Of a DNA stretch of 64,000 nucleotides, positions 8,744 to 17,388 are shown one piece after another (position 1 is the stretch's first letter; each line of letters opens with the position of its first letter). Position numbers and translations under genes: made by a program. Below the pieces are notes generated by a model. That model worked only from the letters and a program-made list of their open reading frames with translations, had not been told where the DNA came from and made no database searches. Source of the stretch: an uncultured Rhodopila sp. (lineage in GTDB: Bacteria; Pseudomonadota; Alphaproteobacteria; Acetobacterales; Acetobacteraceae); the NCBI RefSeq assembly GCF_903915725.1, contig NZ_CAIWTY010000075.1, positions 208,874-272,873 of the forward strand. The letters run 5' to 3'.

Positions 8744-9355
8744 TCAGTTGCAATCTTCTGGCGCTCGGAAAACCAGCACGCGTGCGGCGCCGTGGCAGCG
8801 TTCGGCCAGCAGCGGCTGCTCGGGCAGCCAGGACTCGTCCAGGCCAGTTTCGGCGATGATGAGCGCCTCCGGGGAGATATGGCCGGTTCGCAGCAAGTGG
8901 GCGATGGCGCGCGGGACCAAGCCGAGGCCATAGGGCGGGTCGAGGAAGACGAGGGACGCATGCGTGCACTGCTTGCCCTTCGCGGTGGCCGGGTTCCGTA
9001 CGGCCGTGACGGGTGCCGCCGGTGCGGTCCGAAGCACATCGAACGCCAGAATCCGGGCCCGATCCTCCGCTTTGCACGCCGCCACGTTGGCCCGCAGCGC
9101 CTTCAGCGCCGCCGGGTCTGACTCAACAAAGCACGCCGTGGCAGCGCCCCGCGACAGCGCCTCCAGCCCCAGCGCCCCCGTCCCGGCGAACACATCCAGC
9201 ACCGCCGCGCCTTCAATCGCCGCCCGCCCACCCCATTCAGCATGCATCAGCATGTCGAACAGCGCCTGACGCACCCGGTCCGCCGTCGGCCGGGTCCCCT
9301 GCCCCGGCGGCGCCACCAGCGTGCGGCCGCGCCAGGCGCCGGCGACGATGCGCAT
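8744..9355 (-). CDS. rsmD: 16S rRNA (guanine(966)-N(2))-methyltransferase RsmD
   Basis: A 203-residue SAM-dependent methyltransferase. It begins MRIVAGAWRGRTL, carries the RsmD block TRPTADRVRQALFDML, the SAM motif VLDVFAGTGALGLEALSRG and the catalytic VFLDPPYGLG (N-DPPY type). The start at 9355 lies immediately after the stop of the RluB-type synthase, and the earlier in-frame sequence has no family similarity. It is the last gene of purD-rluB-rsmD. Confidence 0.95.
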   Translation of the reverse strand: MRIVAGAWRGRTLVAPPGQGTRPTADRVRQALFDMLMHAEWGGRAAIEGAAVLDVFAGTGALGLEALSRGAATACFVESDPAALKALRANVAACKAEDRARILAFDVLRTAPAAPVTAVRNPATAKGKQCTHASLVFLDPPYGLGLVPRAIAHLLRTGHISPEALIIAETGLDESWLPEQPLLAERCHGAARVLVFRAPEDCN

Positions 9356-9356
9356 C

Positions 9357-10124
9357 CTACCGCTTGCGCGGCAGAGGCGGCGGCGCACCCGCCCCGGCGG
9401 GAAGCTGCTCGCGCAGCACGCGGGCCGGGATTTCCTCGATGCCGCCGCGTTCCAGCGTGCCGAGCTGGAACGGGCCATAGGCGACCCGGATCAGCCGCGA
9501 CACCGACAGCCCCAGATGCGCCATCACGCGGCGGATTTCGCGGTTGCGGCCTTCGCGCAGGCTGACCGACAGCCAGGTGTTGTCGCCCTTCTTCGCATCC
9601 AGCTCCGCCTCGATCGGACCGTATTTCACGCCTTCGACCGTCACGCCCTTGGCCAGAGCCTTCAGCGCGGCCTCGTTCGGGACGCCGAACACCCGCACCC
9701 GGTAGCGCCTCAGCCAGCCGGTGGCCGGCAGTTCCAGCTGGCGGGCCAGGCCGCCGTCGTTGGTCAGCAGCAGCAGCCCCTCGCTGGTCAGGTCCAGCCG
9801 CCCGACGCTGACGACCCTGGGCAACTGCATCCGCAGCTTCTCGAAGACGGTCGGGCGGCCTTCGGGGTCCTTGTGAGTGGTCACCAAACCTTCGGGCTTG
9901 TGGTAGCGCCAGACCCGGGTACGGTCCGGCTGGTCCACCACCTTGCCGTTGACCTGGACGACATCGCCGGGGGAGATGAACGTCGCGGGGTGTTCGACGA
10001 TCTTGCCGTTCAGCTTGATGATGCCCTCGGTCAGCATCCGCTCAATGTCCCGCCGGCTGGCGACCCCGGCGCGGGCCAGCCATTTGGCGATGCGGTCGCC
10101 GCGAGGTTCCTCGGTGTCGGTCAT
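9357..10124 (-). CDS. rluB: RluB/RsuA-family pseudouridine synthase
   Basis: A 255-residue protein with an N-terminal S4 RNA-binding domain (RIAKWLARAGVASRRDIERM) and a pseudouridine synthase domain with the catalytic motif VGRLDLTSEGLLLLTNDG (Asp in GRLD) plus GRNREIRRVMAHLGL. It probably modifies 23S rRNA U2605 like RluB. RsuA and RluE/F are alternatives, but the length and the neighbour rsmD favour RluB. Its start overlaps the purD stop by four bases. Confidence 0.9.
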   Translation of the reverse strand: MTDTEEPRGDRIAKWLARAGVASRRDIERMLTEGIIKLNGKIVEHPATFISPGDVVQVNGKVVDQPDRTRVWRYHKPEGLVTTHKDPEGRPTVFEKLRMQLPRVVSVGRLDLTSEGLLLLTNDGGLARQLELPATGWLRRYRVRVFGVPNEAALKALAKGVTVEGVKYGPIEAELDAKKGDNTWLSVSLREGRNREIRRVMAHLGLSVSRLIRVAYGPFQLGTLERGGIEEIPARVLREQLPAGAGAPPPLPRKR

Positions 10125-11389
10125 GCGGCGTCCGCCGCGATATCGCGCCGGCAGAAGCCCTCGGGCCAGACAATCTCCCCGACGCCGGCGTAGGCGGCCT
10201 CACGGGCTCGCCGCAGGTCCGGGCCTGTCCCGCACAGCGTCAGCACCCGGCCGCCCGCGGCCAGCACGCTGCCGTCCGGTCCTGCCTCGGTTCCGGCGTG
10301 AAAGACCGTCGCGCCCGGCCGCGCCGCCGCGGCGTCCAGGCCCCGGATGGTCGAGCCGCGTTCCGGCGCCTCCGGGTAGCCTCGCGCCGCCATGACGACC
10401 GCCACGGCGGCGGAGTCGTTCAGGCGCACGTCGAAATCCCCCAGTTCGCCGTCACACGCCGCAAGCAGCGCCGGCAGCAGATCGGACTGCATCCGGCTCA
10501 GCAGCGCCTGGCATTCCGGATCGCCGAACCGCACGTTGAATTCGATCAGCTTCGCCCCTTCCTCGGTCAGCATCAGGCCGGCGAACAGGATACCGCGGAA
10601 TGGTGTGCCCAGGTGCACCATATGCTTCAGAGCCGGCCGGATGATCGCCTCCAGGCAGGCGTGCTCCAGCGCAGGGGGAAAATTCGGAACCGGCGAGTAG
10701 GCGCCCATGCCGCCGGTGTTCGGTCCGGTATCGCCGTCGCCGACACGCTTGTGGTCGCGAGCCGACCCCAGGATCACGGCATCCTCGCCATCGCACAGGG
10801 CGAATAGCGAGACTTCGTCGCCGGTCAGGAACTCCTCAAGCACCACGCTTGCGCCGGCGTTCCCGAAGATCTTGCGGTCCATCATGGCGTCGATGGCGGC
10901 GACCGCTTCATCCTCGGTCGTCGCGATTACCACGCCCTTGCCCGCCGCCAGACCGTCGGCCTTGACGACAATCGGCGCACCCCGGTGACGCACGAAAGCG
11001 CGGGCCAGTTCCGCATCGTCGAACCGCTCCCATAGCGCGGTCGGGATGCTGGCGGCGTCGCAGATTTGCTTGGTGAAAGTCTTGCTGCCCTCGAGTTGCG
11101 CGGCGGCGCGGGTGGGACCGCAGCAGGGAATGCCGGCGGCCTCCATGGCGTCGGTGATCCCGGCCACCAGAGGCGCTTCGGGGCCGGGGACGACCAGATC
11201 GATCTGGTTGTCCTGGGCGAACCCGACGAGGGTCGGGATATCGAGGACGCCGATATCGACACACTCCGCCACCGCGGCGATGCCGGGGTTGCCGGGGGCG
11301 CAGTATAGCTTGGTCAGTAGCGGACTGGCGGCGATCGCCCAGCACAGCGCGTGTTCCCGTCCGCCTGATCCGACGACCAGCACCCTCAT
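10121..11389 (-). CDS. purD: Phosphoribosylamine-glycine ligase
   Basis: A 422-residue ATP-grasp enzyme of purine biosynthesis that joins glycine to 5-phosphoribosylamine. The start MRVLVVGSGGREHAL, then VVPGPEAPLVAGI, PIVVKADGLAAGKGV, GDEVSLFALCDG and FNVRFGDPECQ are all diagnostic. The ATG at 11389 has a GAGGAGAG ribosome site; in-frame sequence upstream belongs to the shared region with the divergent xseA. Only about 49 bases separate the two divergent starts, so they share a compact promoter region. Confidence 0.97.
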   Translation of the reverse strand: MRVLVVGSGGREHALCWAIAASPLLTKLYCAPGNPGIAAVAECVDIGVLDIPTLVGFAQDNQIDLVVPGPEAPLVAGITDAMEAAGIPCCGPTRAAAQLEGSKTFTKQICDAASIPTALWERFDDAELARAFVRHRGAPIVVKADGLAAGKGVVIATTEDEAVAAIDAMMDRKIFGNAGASVVLEEFLTGDEVSLFALCDGEDAVILGSARDHKRVGDGDTGPNTGGMGAYSPVPNFPPALEHACLEAIIRPALKHMVHLGTPFRGILFAGLMLTEEGAKLIEFNVRFGDPECQALLSRMQSDLLPALLAACDGELGDFDVRLNDSAAVAVVMAARGYPEAPERGSTIRGLDAAAARPGATVFHAGTEAGPDGSVLAAGGRVLTLCGTGPDLRRAREAAYAGVGEIVWPEGFCRRDIAADAA

Positions 11390-11438
11390 CGATCTCTCCT
11401 CGGTTCCCCGCGCCGCTGCCGTAGCATAGGTTACGTTC

Positions 11439-12977
11439 ATGGACGATCCACGACCTTCTCCGGTTTCGAATTTGCCGGAATTTACCGTCTCCGAGATTTC
11501 GGGGGCGGTGAAGCGCACCTTGGAGACCAATTTCAGCCGCGTCCGCGTCCGCGGCGAGCTGACGGAGGTCAAGGCCTATCCGTCCGGCCATATCTACCTG
11601 TCGCTGAAGGACGAGGGCGCGAAAATCTCCGGCATTGTCTGGAAGAATTCGGTCCCCCGCCTCGGCATGAAGCCGGAAAACGGGGTGGAGGTGATCGCCA
11701 CCGGCCGCATCTCCGCGTTCGGCGAACGGTCGTCCTACCAGTTGATCATCGAGCGCATGGAGTATGCCGGCGCCGGGGCGCTGCTGGCGCGCATCGAGAT
11801 GATCCGCCAGCGCCTCGCCGCCGAGGGGTTGTTCGACGCGGACCGCAAGCGCGTGCTGCCGGGATTGCCGAAGGTCATCGGGGTGGTGACCAGCGAGCGC
11901 GGGGCGGTGATCCAGGACATCAAGATCACCATTGCGCGGCGGTTTCCGCGGCGCATCCTGGTCTGGCCGGTGCCGGTGCAGGGCGAGGGCGCGGCCGAGC
12001 GGATCGCCGCGGCGATCGCCGGGTTCGACGCGATGCCGGCGGGGGGCGATCCACCTCGGCCGGACGTGCTGATCATCGCGCGGGGTGGCGGCAGCCTGGA
12101 AGACCTGATGGCGTTCAACGAGGAAATCGTGCTGCGCGCCGCCGCCGCCTGCCGCATACCGCTGATTTCCGCGGTGGGGCACGAGACGGACACCACGCTG
12201 ATCGATTTCGTCTCCGACCGCCGCGCGCCGACGCCGACGGCGGCGGCGGAGATGGCGATCCCGGCGCGGGCGGACCTGGTGGCGGATCTGGCGCAGAAGG
12301 GGTCGCGGCTGATTGGCGCGCTGAACCGGTTGGCGCAGGAATACCGGCTGCGGCTGGCGCGGGCCGAGCGCGGTATTCCCGACCTGCCGGCGCTGCTGGG
12401 CTCGGCACGGCAGCGGTTGGACGACCGGGCGGAGCGGGCGATGCTGGCGCTGCCATCCCTGGTGGCGCGGCGGCGGGCGGTGCTGACATCGGTGGAGCGT
12501 CGGCTGCCGGACCCGCGGTCGCTGACGGCGGCAGCGCGCGAGACGCTACGGGATCGCGGGTTGCGGCTGGTTTTGGGGGCGCCCGGGCTGGTGGCGGCGC
12601 GGCGGACGGCCCTGCAGTTGATGAGCCACCGGTTTTCCGGCGCGGCGGGGCGGGCGGTGGCGTTGCTGCGCGGCCGGGCGGACCGGGTCACGGGGCGGCT
12701 GACTGTTTCGCCATTGCGGGGGGCGTTGCGGGAGGCTCGGGCGCATTTGTCCGGCGTCGGGCCTCGATTGGAAGCGGCATCGCCGCTGGCGATCCTGCAG
12801 CGCGGCTATGTGCTGGTAACCGATCCGGCGGGGCATCCGGTGGTTTCGGCCGCCTCGGTCAAGCCGAACGCACGGTTGAAGTTGCGCTTCGGCGATGGCG
12901 AGGTCGATGCGGTGGCGCAGGGCAGCGGCGGCGGCAAGCCGCGGGCGAAGGCGGCTCAGGCGCGGTTTGATCTATGA
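11439..12977 (+). CDS. xseA: Exodeoxyribonuclease VII large subunit
   Basis: A 512-residue protein of normal to slightly long size. The N-terminal OB fold contains VRGELTEVKAYPSGHIYLSL; the core holds VIGVVTSERGAVIQDI, IARGGGSLEDLMAFNEE and ISAVGHETDTTLIDFVSDRRAPTPTAAAE, followed by a long helical region rich in Arg and Ala. With XseB it degrades single-stranded DNA. XseB is not seen in the window. The last six bases overlap the convergent SDR gene. Confidence 0.96.
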   Translation: MDDPRPSPVSNLPEFTVSEISGAVKRTLETNFSRVRVRGELTEVKAYPSGHIYLSLKDEGAKISGIVWKNSVPRLGMKPENGVEVIATGRISAFGERSSYQLIIERMEYAGAGALLARIEMIRQRLAAEGLFDADRKRVLPGLPKVIGVVTSERGAVIQDIKITIARRFPRRILVWPVPVQGEGAAERIAAAIAGFDAMPAGGDPPRPDVLIIARGGGSLEDLMAFNEEIVLRAAAACRIPLISAVGHETDTTLIDFVSDRRAPTPTAAAEMAIPARADLVADLAQKGSRLIGALNRLAQEYRLRLARAERGIPDLPALLGSARQRLDDRAERAMLALPSLVARRRAVLTSVERRLPDPRSLTAAARETLRDRGLRLVLGAPGLVAARRTALQLMSHRFSGAAGRAVALLRGRADRVTGRLTVSPLRGALREARAHLSGVGPRLEAASPLAILQRGYVLVTDPAGHPVVSAASVKPNARLKLRFGDGEVDAVAQGSGGGKPRAKAAQARFDL

Positions 12978-13820
12978 GGCGGCGATCCCCGGCATGATGG
13001 TGTCGGCGTGGTCGAAGGCGGCAATGATGCGGTCGAAGCGGGCGGTGATCGCTTCGCGTTCGTTGGTGTGGGTCAGCACGTAGAATTCGCCGTTCTGGAT
13101 GGCGTGCAGGACGCGCTGCCCGACGGTCTCGGGATCGAGCGCGGTTGGGGCGACGAATGATTTCATCGCCTCCTGCCCGGGCCGCTGGTAGCTGCCGCCG
13201 AAACGGTCGGGGCGATGCGCCGCCGAGTCGAAGATCGCGGTTTTCACGCCTCCGGGGCACAGCACGGAAACCCCTATGCCGGTGCCCTGGAGTTCCTGTT
13301 CGAGCGCTTCGGACAAGGCCAGCACAGCGTATTTCGTCATCGCGTAGGCGCCCTGGTTGCGCCCGTCGCGGACGAACAGGCTGGACACCGAGCCGGTGTT
13401 GACGACATGGCCGCCCTGCCCGTGCGCGCGGATCATCGGCACGAAAGTGCGAATGCCATTGATCACGCCCTTGATGTTGACGCCGATGACCCAGTCCCAT
13501 TCCTGTACAGTAACGTCCTCGAGCGGTGAACCATGCATCGCGACGCCGGCATTGTTGACCGCGACGTGCAGCGCGCCGAACGCCGCCAGGGCGGCATCGC
13601 CGGCGGCCTGGACCGAATCGGCATCGGACACATCGACCGCCACGGTCGCGACACGGCCGCCGATGGCTTCGATTTCGGTTTTCGCCGCAGGCAGCGCATC
13701 CGGACGCAGATCCGCCAGCATGATATTGGCTCCGGCGCGCGCCAGGGCCTTGGCGATACCAAGCCCGATGCCAGAGGCCGCGCCGGTGATCAGAGCGGTC
13801 TTGCCGGTCAGGTCACGCAT
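12972..13820 (-). CDS. Short-chain dehydrogenase/reductase
   Basis: A 282-residue classical SDR. The NAD(P)-binding motif TGAASGIG is near residue 13, NNAG follows, a Ser in VVNTGSVSS and the catalytic YAMTKYA give the Ser-Tyr-Lys set. The C-terminus (REAITARFDRIIAAFDHA) is longer than in minimal SDRs. Substrate is not predictable. It lies six bases after a carboxymuconolactone-decarboxylase-like gene and probably shares its transcript. That pair is divergent from the 4-cresol dehydrogenase-like operon, so an aromatic or alcohol substrate is possible. Confidence 0.88.
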   Translation of the reverse strand: MRDLTGKTALITGAASGIGLGIAKALARAGANIMLADLRPDALPAAKTEIEAIGGRVATVAVDVSDADSVQAAGDAALAAFGALHVAVNNAGVAMHGSPLEDVTVQEWDWVIGVNIKGVINGIRTFVPMIRAHGQGGHVVNTGSVSSLFVRDGRNQGAYAMTKYAVLALSEALEQELQGTGIGVSVLCPGGVKTAIFDSAAHRPDRFGGSYQRPGQEAMKSFVAPTALDPETVGQRVLHAIQNGEFYVLTHTNEREAITARFDRIIAAFDHADTIMPGIAAS

Positions 13821-13826
13821 GCGGTT

Positions 13827-14213
13827 TCATTCCGTGTCCATTTCCTTGAACACCTCGATGGCGGTCAGCAGCGATTCCCGCACCAGCGGCGCGCCGATGT
13901 AGCCGGCAAGGTGGAGCAGCGCCTCGGACAGTTCATCCTCAGTCCAGCCTTGATTGACGGCGAAGCGGATGTGCAGCTTGAGTTCGGGCACGCGTCCCTG
14001 CGCCGCATCGGAAATGACGCAGATCAGCGCCCGGGTTTTCAGGTCGAGGCCGGGACGGGTCCAAAGCGTGCCGAATACCGCTTCCTGGGTGTAGGCAGCG
14101 AATTTCTCCATGATCGGGTGCTTGTAGAGGCCGTCATCCAGCTTGTCGGCATAGGCATCGCCCATGAGCTTACGGCGCATCGCACGGCCGCGGGCGCGTC
14201 TGTCGTCAGCCAT
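13827..14213 (-). CDS. Carboxymuconolactone decarboxylase-family protein
   Basis: A 128-residue protein of the CMD/AhpD-like fold. It contains LDLKTRALICVISDAAQGRVPELKLHIRFA-type sequence (here shown in part: KTRALICVIS) and WTEDELSEALLHLAGYIGAP, both typical of gamma-carboxymuconolactone decarboxylase relatives. The redox CxxC of AhpD is absent, so the decarboxylase/uncharacterised branch is more likely than a peroxidase. First gene of a two-gene minus-strand unit with the SDR. Its position opposite an aromatic alkyl-oxidising operon supports a role in aromatic catabolism, which is inference. Confidence 0.82.
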   Translation of the reverse strand: MADDRRARGRAMRRKLMGDAYADKLDDGLYKHPIMEKFAAYTQEAVFGTLWTRPGLDLKTRALICVISDAAQGRVPELKLHIRFAVNQGWTEDELSEALLHLAGYIGAPLVRESLLTAIEVFKEMDTE

Positions 14214-14645
14214 GATCGGTTTCCTTTTTTATGGCCGATAGAGTTTCACCGAAACGCCCGGCTTTGGCTAGTTCGGGCACGGCGGCCCGACCGGGACGGC
14301 GGGAGCTCGCCTCCGGTGTCGGCGATTCGACCGATGGCGGAACCCGCTGGCAAGACCGCCGCCATATCCGTTCGCATGCTTGATCCATATCAATGCAGCT
14401 ATCCTGGCCGGGTGGTCAACCTCAGAATCGTTGCGTTAAAATCGGTATAGTGGTGTGCCTTTGCGCTAAGCGCCACCGCTGACCGTCAAACCAGACCGGA
14501 GGGAGTCCATACCACCCCGGCAGGAGGACCGTGCCCGAATCCAACCCCGCATAGGGACATATAGCGTACAGAAACGTTCATCGCCGCGCCGGGGTCGTTG
14601 ACCCGCACGAAATCCGCAACGCGGACCTGGAAGGGAGCAAACAAC
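14214..14645. other. Divergent intergenic region before the cresol dehydrogenase-like operon
   Basis: About 430 bases separate the start of the CMD-like gene (minus) from the cytochrome gene (plus). No coding sequence here looks real. The only strong local signal is the ribosome site just before 14646. The region presumably carries promoters for both units, but I see no convincing operator or -35/-10 pair. Confidence 0.5.
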
Positions 14646-14981
14646 TTGAGAAATCAGGCGAAAACCGCCGCATGCATAGCGGCTACCGCAACGCTCGTAC
14701 TGCTCGGCGGTTTCGGGATGGCCCGGGCGCAGTCCGCCGGCCAGTGGAAGAACCCGGATCATCTCTACAGCAAGATCTGCGCGAACTGTCATGATACCGG
14801 AGTCGGGCCGACGATCGTCGGCCGCGACTTCAAGCCGGATCATTACGTCACGACCGTCCGGCACGGCAGCAAGGCGATGCCGGCTTTCCGGATCACCGAA
14901 ATCGACGATGCGGCGCTGCTTAATCTCGCCGAACAACTCGCCGCGGTACCGCATATGGAAACCACCGAGGTGAAGCCATGA
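14646..14981 (+). CDS. Periplasmic c-type cytochrome, likely PchC-like subunit
   Basis: About 111 residues. A signal peptide (TAACIAATATLVLLGGFG, ending ARAQ) is followed by one haem c motif CANCH, a region GVGPTIVGRDF, and the axial Met candidate in GSKAMPAF. The start is placed at TTG 14646 because a GGAAGGGAG ribosome site stands in front of it and the signal peptide begins there; an upstream in-frame TTG at 14598 is the alternative. In 4-cresol dehydrogenase a small cytochrome subunit takes electrons from the flavoprotein. Here the flavoprotein is two genes downstream, so that role is likely. Confidence 0.85.
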   Translation: MRNQAKTAACIAATATLVLLGGFGMARAQSAGQWKNPDHLYSKICANCHDTGVGPTIVGRDFKPDHYVTTVRHGSKAMPAFRITEIDDAALLNLAEQLAAVPHMETTEVKP

Positions 14982-15682
14982 CCTTTGGCAGACGCGCCTT
15001 CTGTGCCGGCGCGCTGGCCGGTGTGGCTGCCGCCGGGATCGCTCCGCGATCCGCGGCGGCACGCATTTCGTCCACTGCGCCCGATCCGGTCATGCTGCTG
15101 CTGGACCCGGACGCTCCGCCCGCCTTCATAGCCGCCGCTACCGGCGCCCTGGCTGCGTCACGCCTGTCCGTCATCGATCGGCGCGGCGGCGAGGCCCGGG
15201 TGCTGGTCGAAAGCGTGGCCTGGCTCGCCGCCCGGCCGGGCCGCCGCATGGTGGGTCTGCTGAGCGATGCCGATGCCGTTCTGCTCGACCAGTTCACCAG
15301 GGACGGTGCCATAAGGTGCCTGTCGTCGGCGCAGCACTGCGGCAGCGCCGGTGCGTCCGGGCAATCCCGGCACCGTATCACCGCCCTGCCGTCCAACGCC
15401 GGCCTGGCGCGCCTGCTTGCGGACGAACTGGCCGCGGCCGGAACCAACTTTTCGGTCGTCACCGAACCGCTGACAAGGCCCGGCATCGCCGGTCCGGTGA
15501 CGAAGATCCCGGCATCGGCACATCGCGCCGGAAGCGGCTGGGAAGCAGTGCTCGGCGGGACCATGGCCATGATCGCGGCCGGCAACTGGCCCAACCAGAC
15601 GCCCGATCGCCGGGCCGCGTTTGAAAGTCACGGCGCAGCCACCGAAACATTCGCCCTCAGATCTTTCGTCTTCGCCAGTTGA
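14978..15682 (+). CDS. Unknown exported protein with Tat-like signal
   Basis: A 234-residue protein that I do not recognise. It starts MTFGRRAFCAGALAGVAAAG, a Tat-like signal with a paired Arg, and overlaps the cytochrome stop by four bases (ATGA). The mature part is Ala/Gly rich with no cofactor motif. Segments such as VMLLLDPDAPPAFIAAATGA and MVGLLSDADAVLLDQF look like an alpha/beta fold. Two Cys lie in CLSSAQHC. Its place between the cytochrome and flavoprotein subunits suggests an accessory or assembly factor for the dehydrogenase. Confidence 0.75.
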   Translation: MTFGRRAFCAGALAGVAAAGIAPRSAAARISSTAPDPVMLLLDPDAPPAFIAAATGALAASRLSVIDRRGGEARVLVESVAWLAARPGRRMVGLLSDADAVLLDQFTRDGAIRCLSSAQHCGSAGASGQSRHRITALPSNAGLARLLADELAAAGTNFSVVTEPLTRPGIAGPVTKIPASAHRAGSGWEAVLGGTMAMIAAGNWPNQTPDRRAAFESHGAATETFALRSFVFAS

Positions 15683-15721
15683 CGGCTTCTACTCATACAA
15701 TCTATTCCCCGGGAGGGAGCT

Positions 15722-17269
15722 ATGACTGACAAATACATTGCCTTGCCGAACGGCGTGTCGGAACGTGACTTCGACGCCGCCATCGGCGAATTCCGCGCCG
15801 CCCTCGGCGACGACAACGTCTACGTCGAAGCCGAGCGCCTCGCCGCCTACGGCAAGATCATGTTGCCGGTGGCGGACGCCGAGCATGCGCCATCCGCGGC
15901 GATCTCGCCGACATCGGTCGAGCAGGTGCAGCGTTGCGTGGCGATCTGCAACAAATATCGCGTGCCGGTGTGGCCGATATCAACCGGGAAGAACCTCGGA
16001 TACGGTTCGGCTGCGCCCGGCAATCGGGGCCAGGTTGTCATGGATCTGCGCCGGATGAACCGCATTCTGGAAGTCGATGCCGATCTGTGCACGGCTTTGG
16101 TGGAGCCGGGGGTTACGTATCAGCAATTGTATGATTACATCGCAGAACGCAAACTGCCGCTGTTGCTGTCCTGCCCGGCGCCTTCGGCGATCGCCGGACC
16201 GCTCGGCAACACGGTCGATCGCGGTGTCGGCTACACGCCCTATGGAGAGCACTTCCTGTTTTCCTGCGGGATGGAGGTGGTGATGCCGACGGGCGAGGTG
16301 CTGCGGACAGGCATGGGATCGCTGCCGAACAGCAATACCTGGCAGGTCTTCAAGTGGGGTTTCGGGCCGTACCTCGACGGCATCTTTACGCAGTCGAATT
16401 TCGGTATCGTCACGAAGCTCGGCCTCTGGCTGATGCCCGCGCCGCCCGCCTTCAAGCCGTTCGTCATACGGTATTCGGACGAAGCCGACATCGTCGCCGC
16501 GGTTGAGACGCTGCGGCCGTTGCGCATGGCAAACATCATCCCCAACGCGGTGGTGATCTCGCATGCCCTGTGGGAGGGCGGCACGGTCGCCAAACGCGCC
16601 GACTACTTCACCGGCCCCGGCTCGATCAGCGATGCGGCGGTGCAACGCATGGCGCGGGAGCGAAACATCGGCATCTGGAACCTGTATGCCGGACTCTATG
16701 GGTCGCCGGAACAGATCGAGGTCAACTGGAACATCATCAAGGGTGCGGTAAAGGCGTCCGGCAAGGGCGAGATCCTGACCGCGGAGCAACTCGGCCACGA
16801 CCCGGTATTCAAGTATCGTTCCGACCTCATGCAGGGCAAGATGAACGTGAAGGAGTTCGGGCTGTACAACTGGCGCGGCGGCGGCGGATCCTGCTGGTTC
16901 GCGCCGGTCAGCCAGGCGCGCGGCGGCGAGGCCAAGAAGCAGGTTGCGATGGCAAAGTCGATCCTTGGCCGTCATGGACTCGACTACGTGGCCGAGTTCA
17001 TCGTCGGCTGGCGCGACATGCACCATGTTATCGACGTGCTGTTCGACCGCACGGACGCCGCCCAGACCAAGGCCACGAACGACTGCTTCCGCGAGCTGCT
17101 GCACGAATTCGCCGCCGAGGGCTACGGCGTATACCGCGCCAATACCGCCTTCCAGGAGGAAGTCGCCACGCTCTATGGCGAGGTCAAGCGCGATGTGAAC
17201 CAAAAGATCAAGCGGGCGCTCGATCCCAACGGCATCATCGCCCCCGGCAAGTCCGGTATTTGGGTATGA
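15722..17269 (+). CDS. 4-cresol dehydrogenase-like flavoprotein (vanillyl-alcohol oxidase family)
   Basis: A 515-residue FAD enzyme of the VAO/PCMH family. The N-terminal FAD-binding domain holds PISTGKNLGYGSAAPGNRG and LVEPGVTYQQLYDYI; the middle has GNTVDRGVGYTPYGEH and SNFGIVTKLGLWLMP; the C-terminus ends NPNGIIAPGKSGIW-like (here DPNGIIAPGKSGIW). Length and these blocks match 4-cresol dehydrogenase (hydroxylating) PchF and eugenol hydroxylases. These oxidise a para-alkylphenol to a quinone methide that water then attacks. The cytochrome gene upstream supports a dehydrogenase rather than an oxidase. I cannot tell cresol from longer alkylphenols, nor identify the covalent FAD residue with certainty. 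A GGGAGGGAG ribosome site precedes the ATG. Confidence 0.85.
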   Translation: MTDKYIALPNGVSERDFDAAIGEFRAALGDDNVYVEAERLAAYGKIMLPVADAEHAPSAAISPTSVEQVQRCVAICNKYRVPVWPISTGKNLGYGSAAPGNRGQVVMDLRRMNRILEVDADLCTALVEPGVTYQQLYDYIAERKLPLLLSCPAPSAIAGPLGNTVDRGVGYTPYGEHFLFSCGMEVVMPTGEVLRTGMGSLPNSNTWQVFKWGFGPYLDGIFTQSNFGIVTKLGLWLMPAPPAFKPFVIRYSDEADIVAAVETLRPLRMANIIPNAVVISHALWEGGTVAKRADYFTGPGSISDAAVQRMARERNIGIWNLYAGLYGSPEQIEVNWNIIKGAVKASGKGEILTAEQLGHDPVFKYRSDLMQGKMNVKEFGLYNWRGGGGSCWFAPVSQARGGEAKKQVAMAKSILGRHGLDYVAEFIVGWRDMHHVIDVLFDRTDAAQTKATNDCFRELLHEFAAEGYGVYRANTAFQEEVATLYGEVKRDVNQKIKRALDPNGIIAPGKSGIWV

Positions 17270-17328
17270 CGCTCGCGCGGGTGGTCACGGGCCCGCGGAG
17301 GATATGACGATAAGGAAATGATGACCGT

Positions 17329-17364
17329 CCGGCCCGGCAAGCGTCGCTTTGCTTTCCGGGCCGG
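17329..17364. terminator. GC-rich hairpin between convergent genes
   Basis: CCGGCCCGG at 17329-17337 pairs with CCGGGCCGG at 17356-17364. It lies between the flavoprotein stop (17269) and the draG stop (17389), where a bidirectional terminator would be expected. There is no clean T-run on either side, so termination is plausible but not certain. Confidence 0.4.
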
Positions 17365-17388
17365 CGCGGCGGCGGTTTCGCCGGCAGG

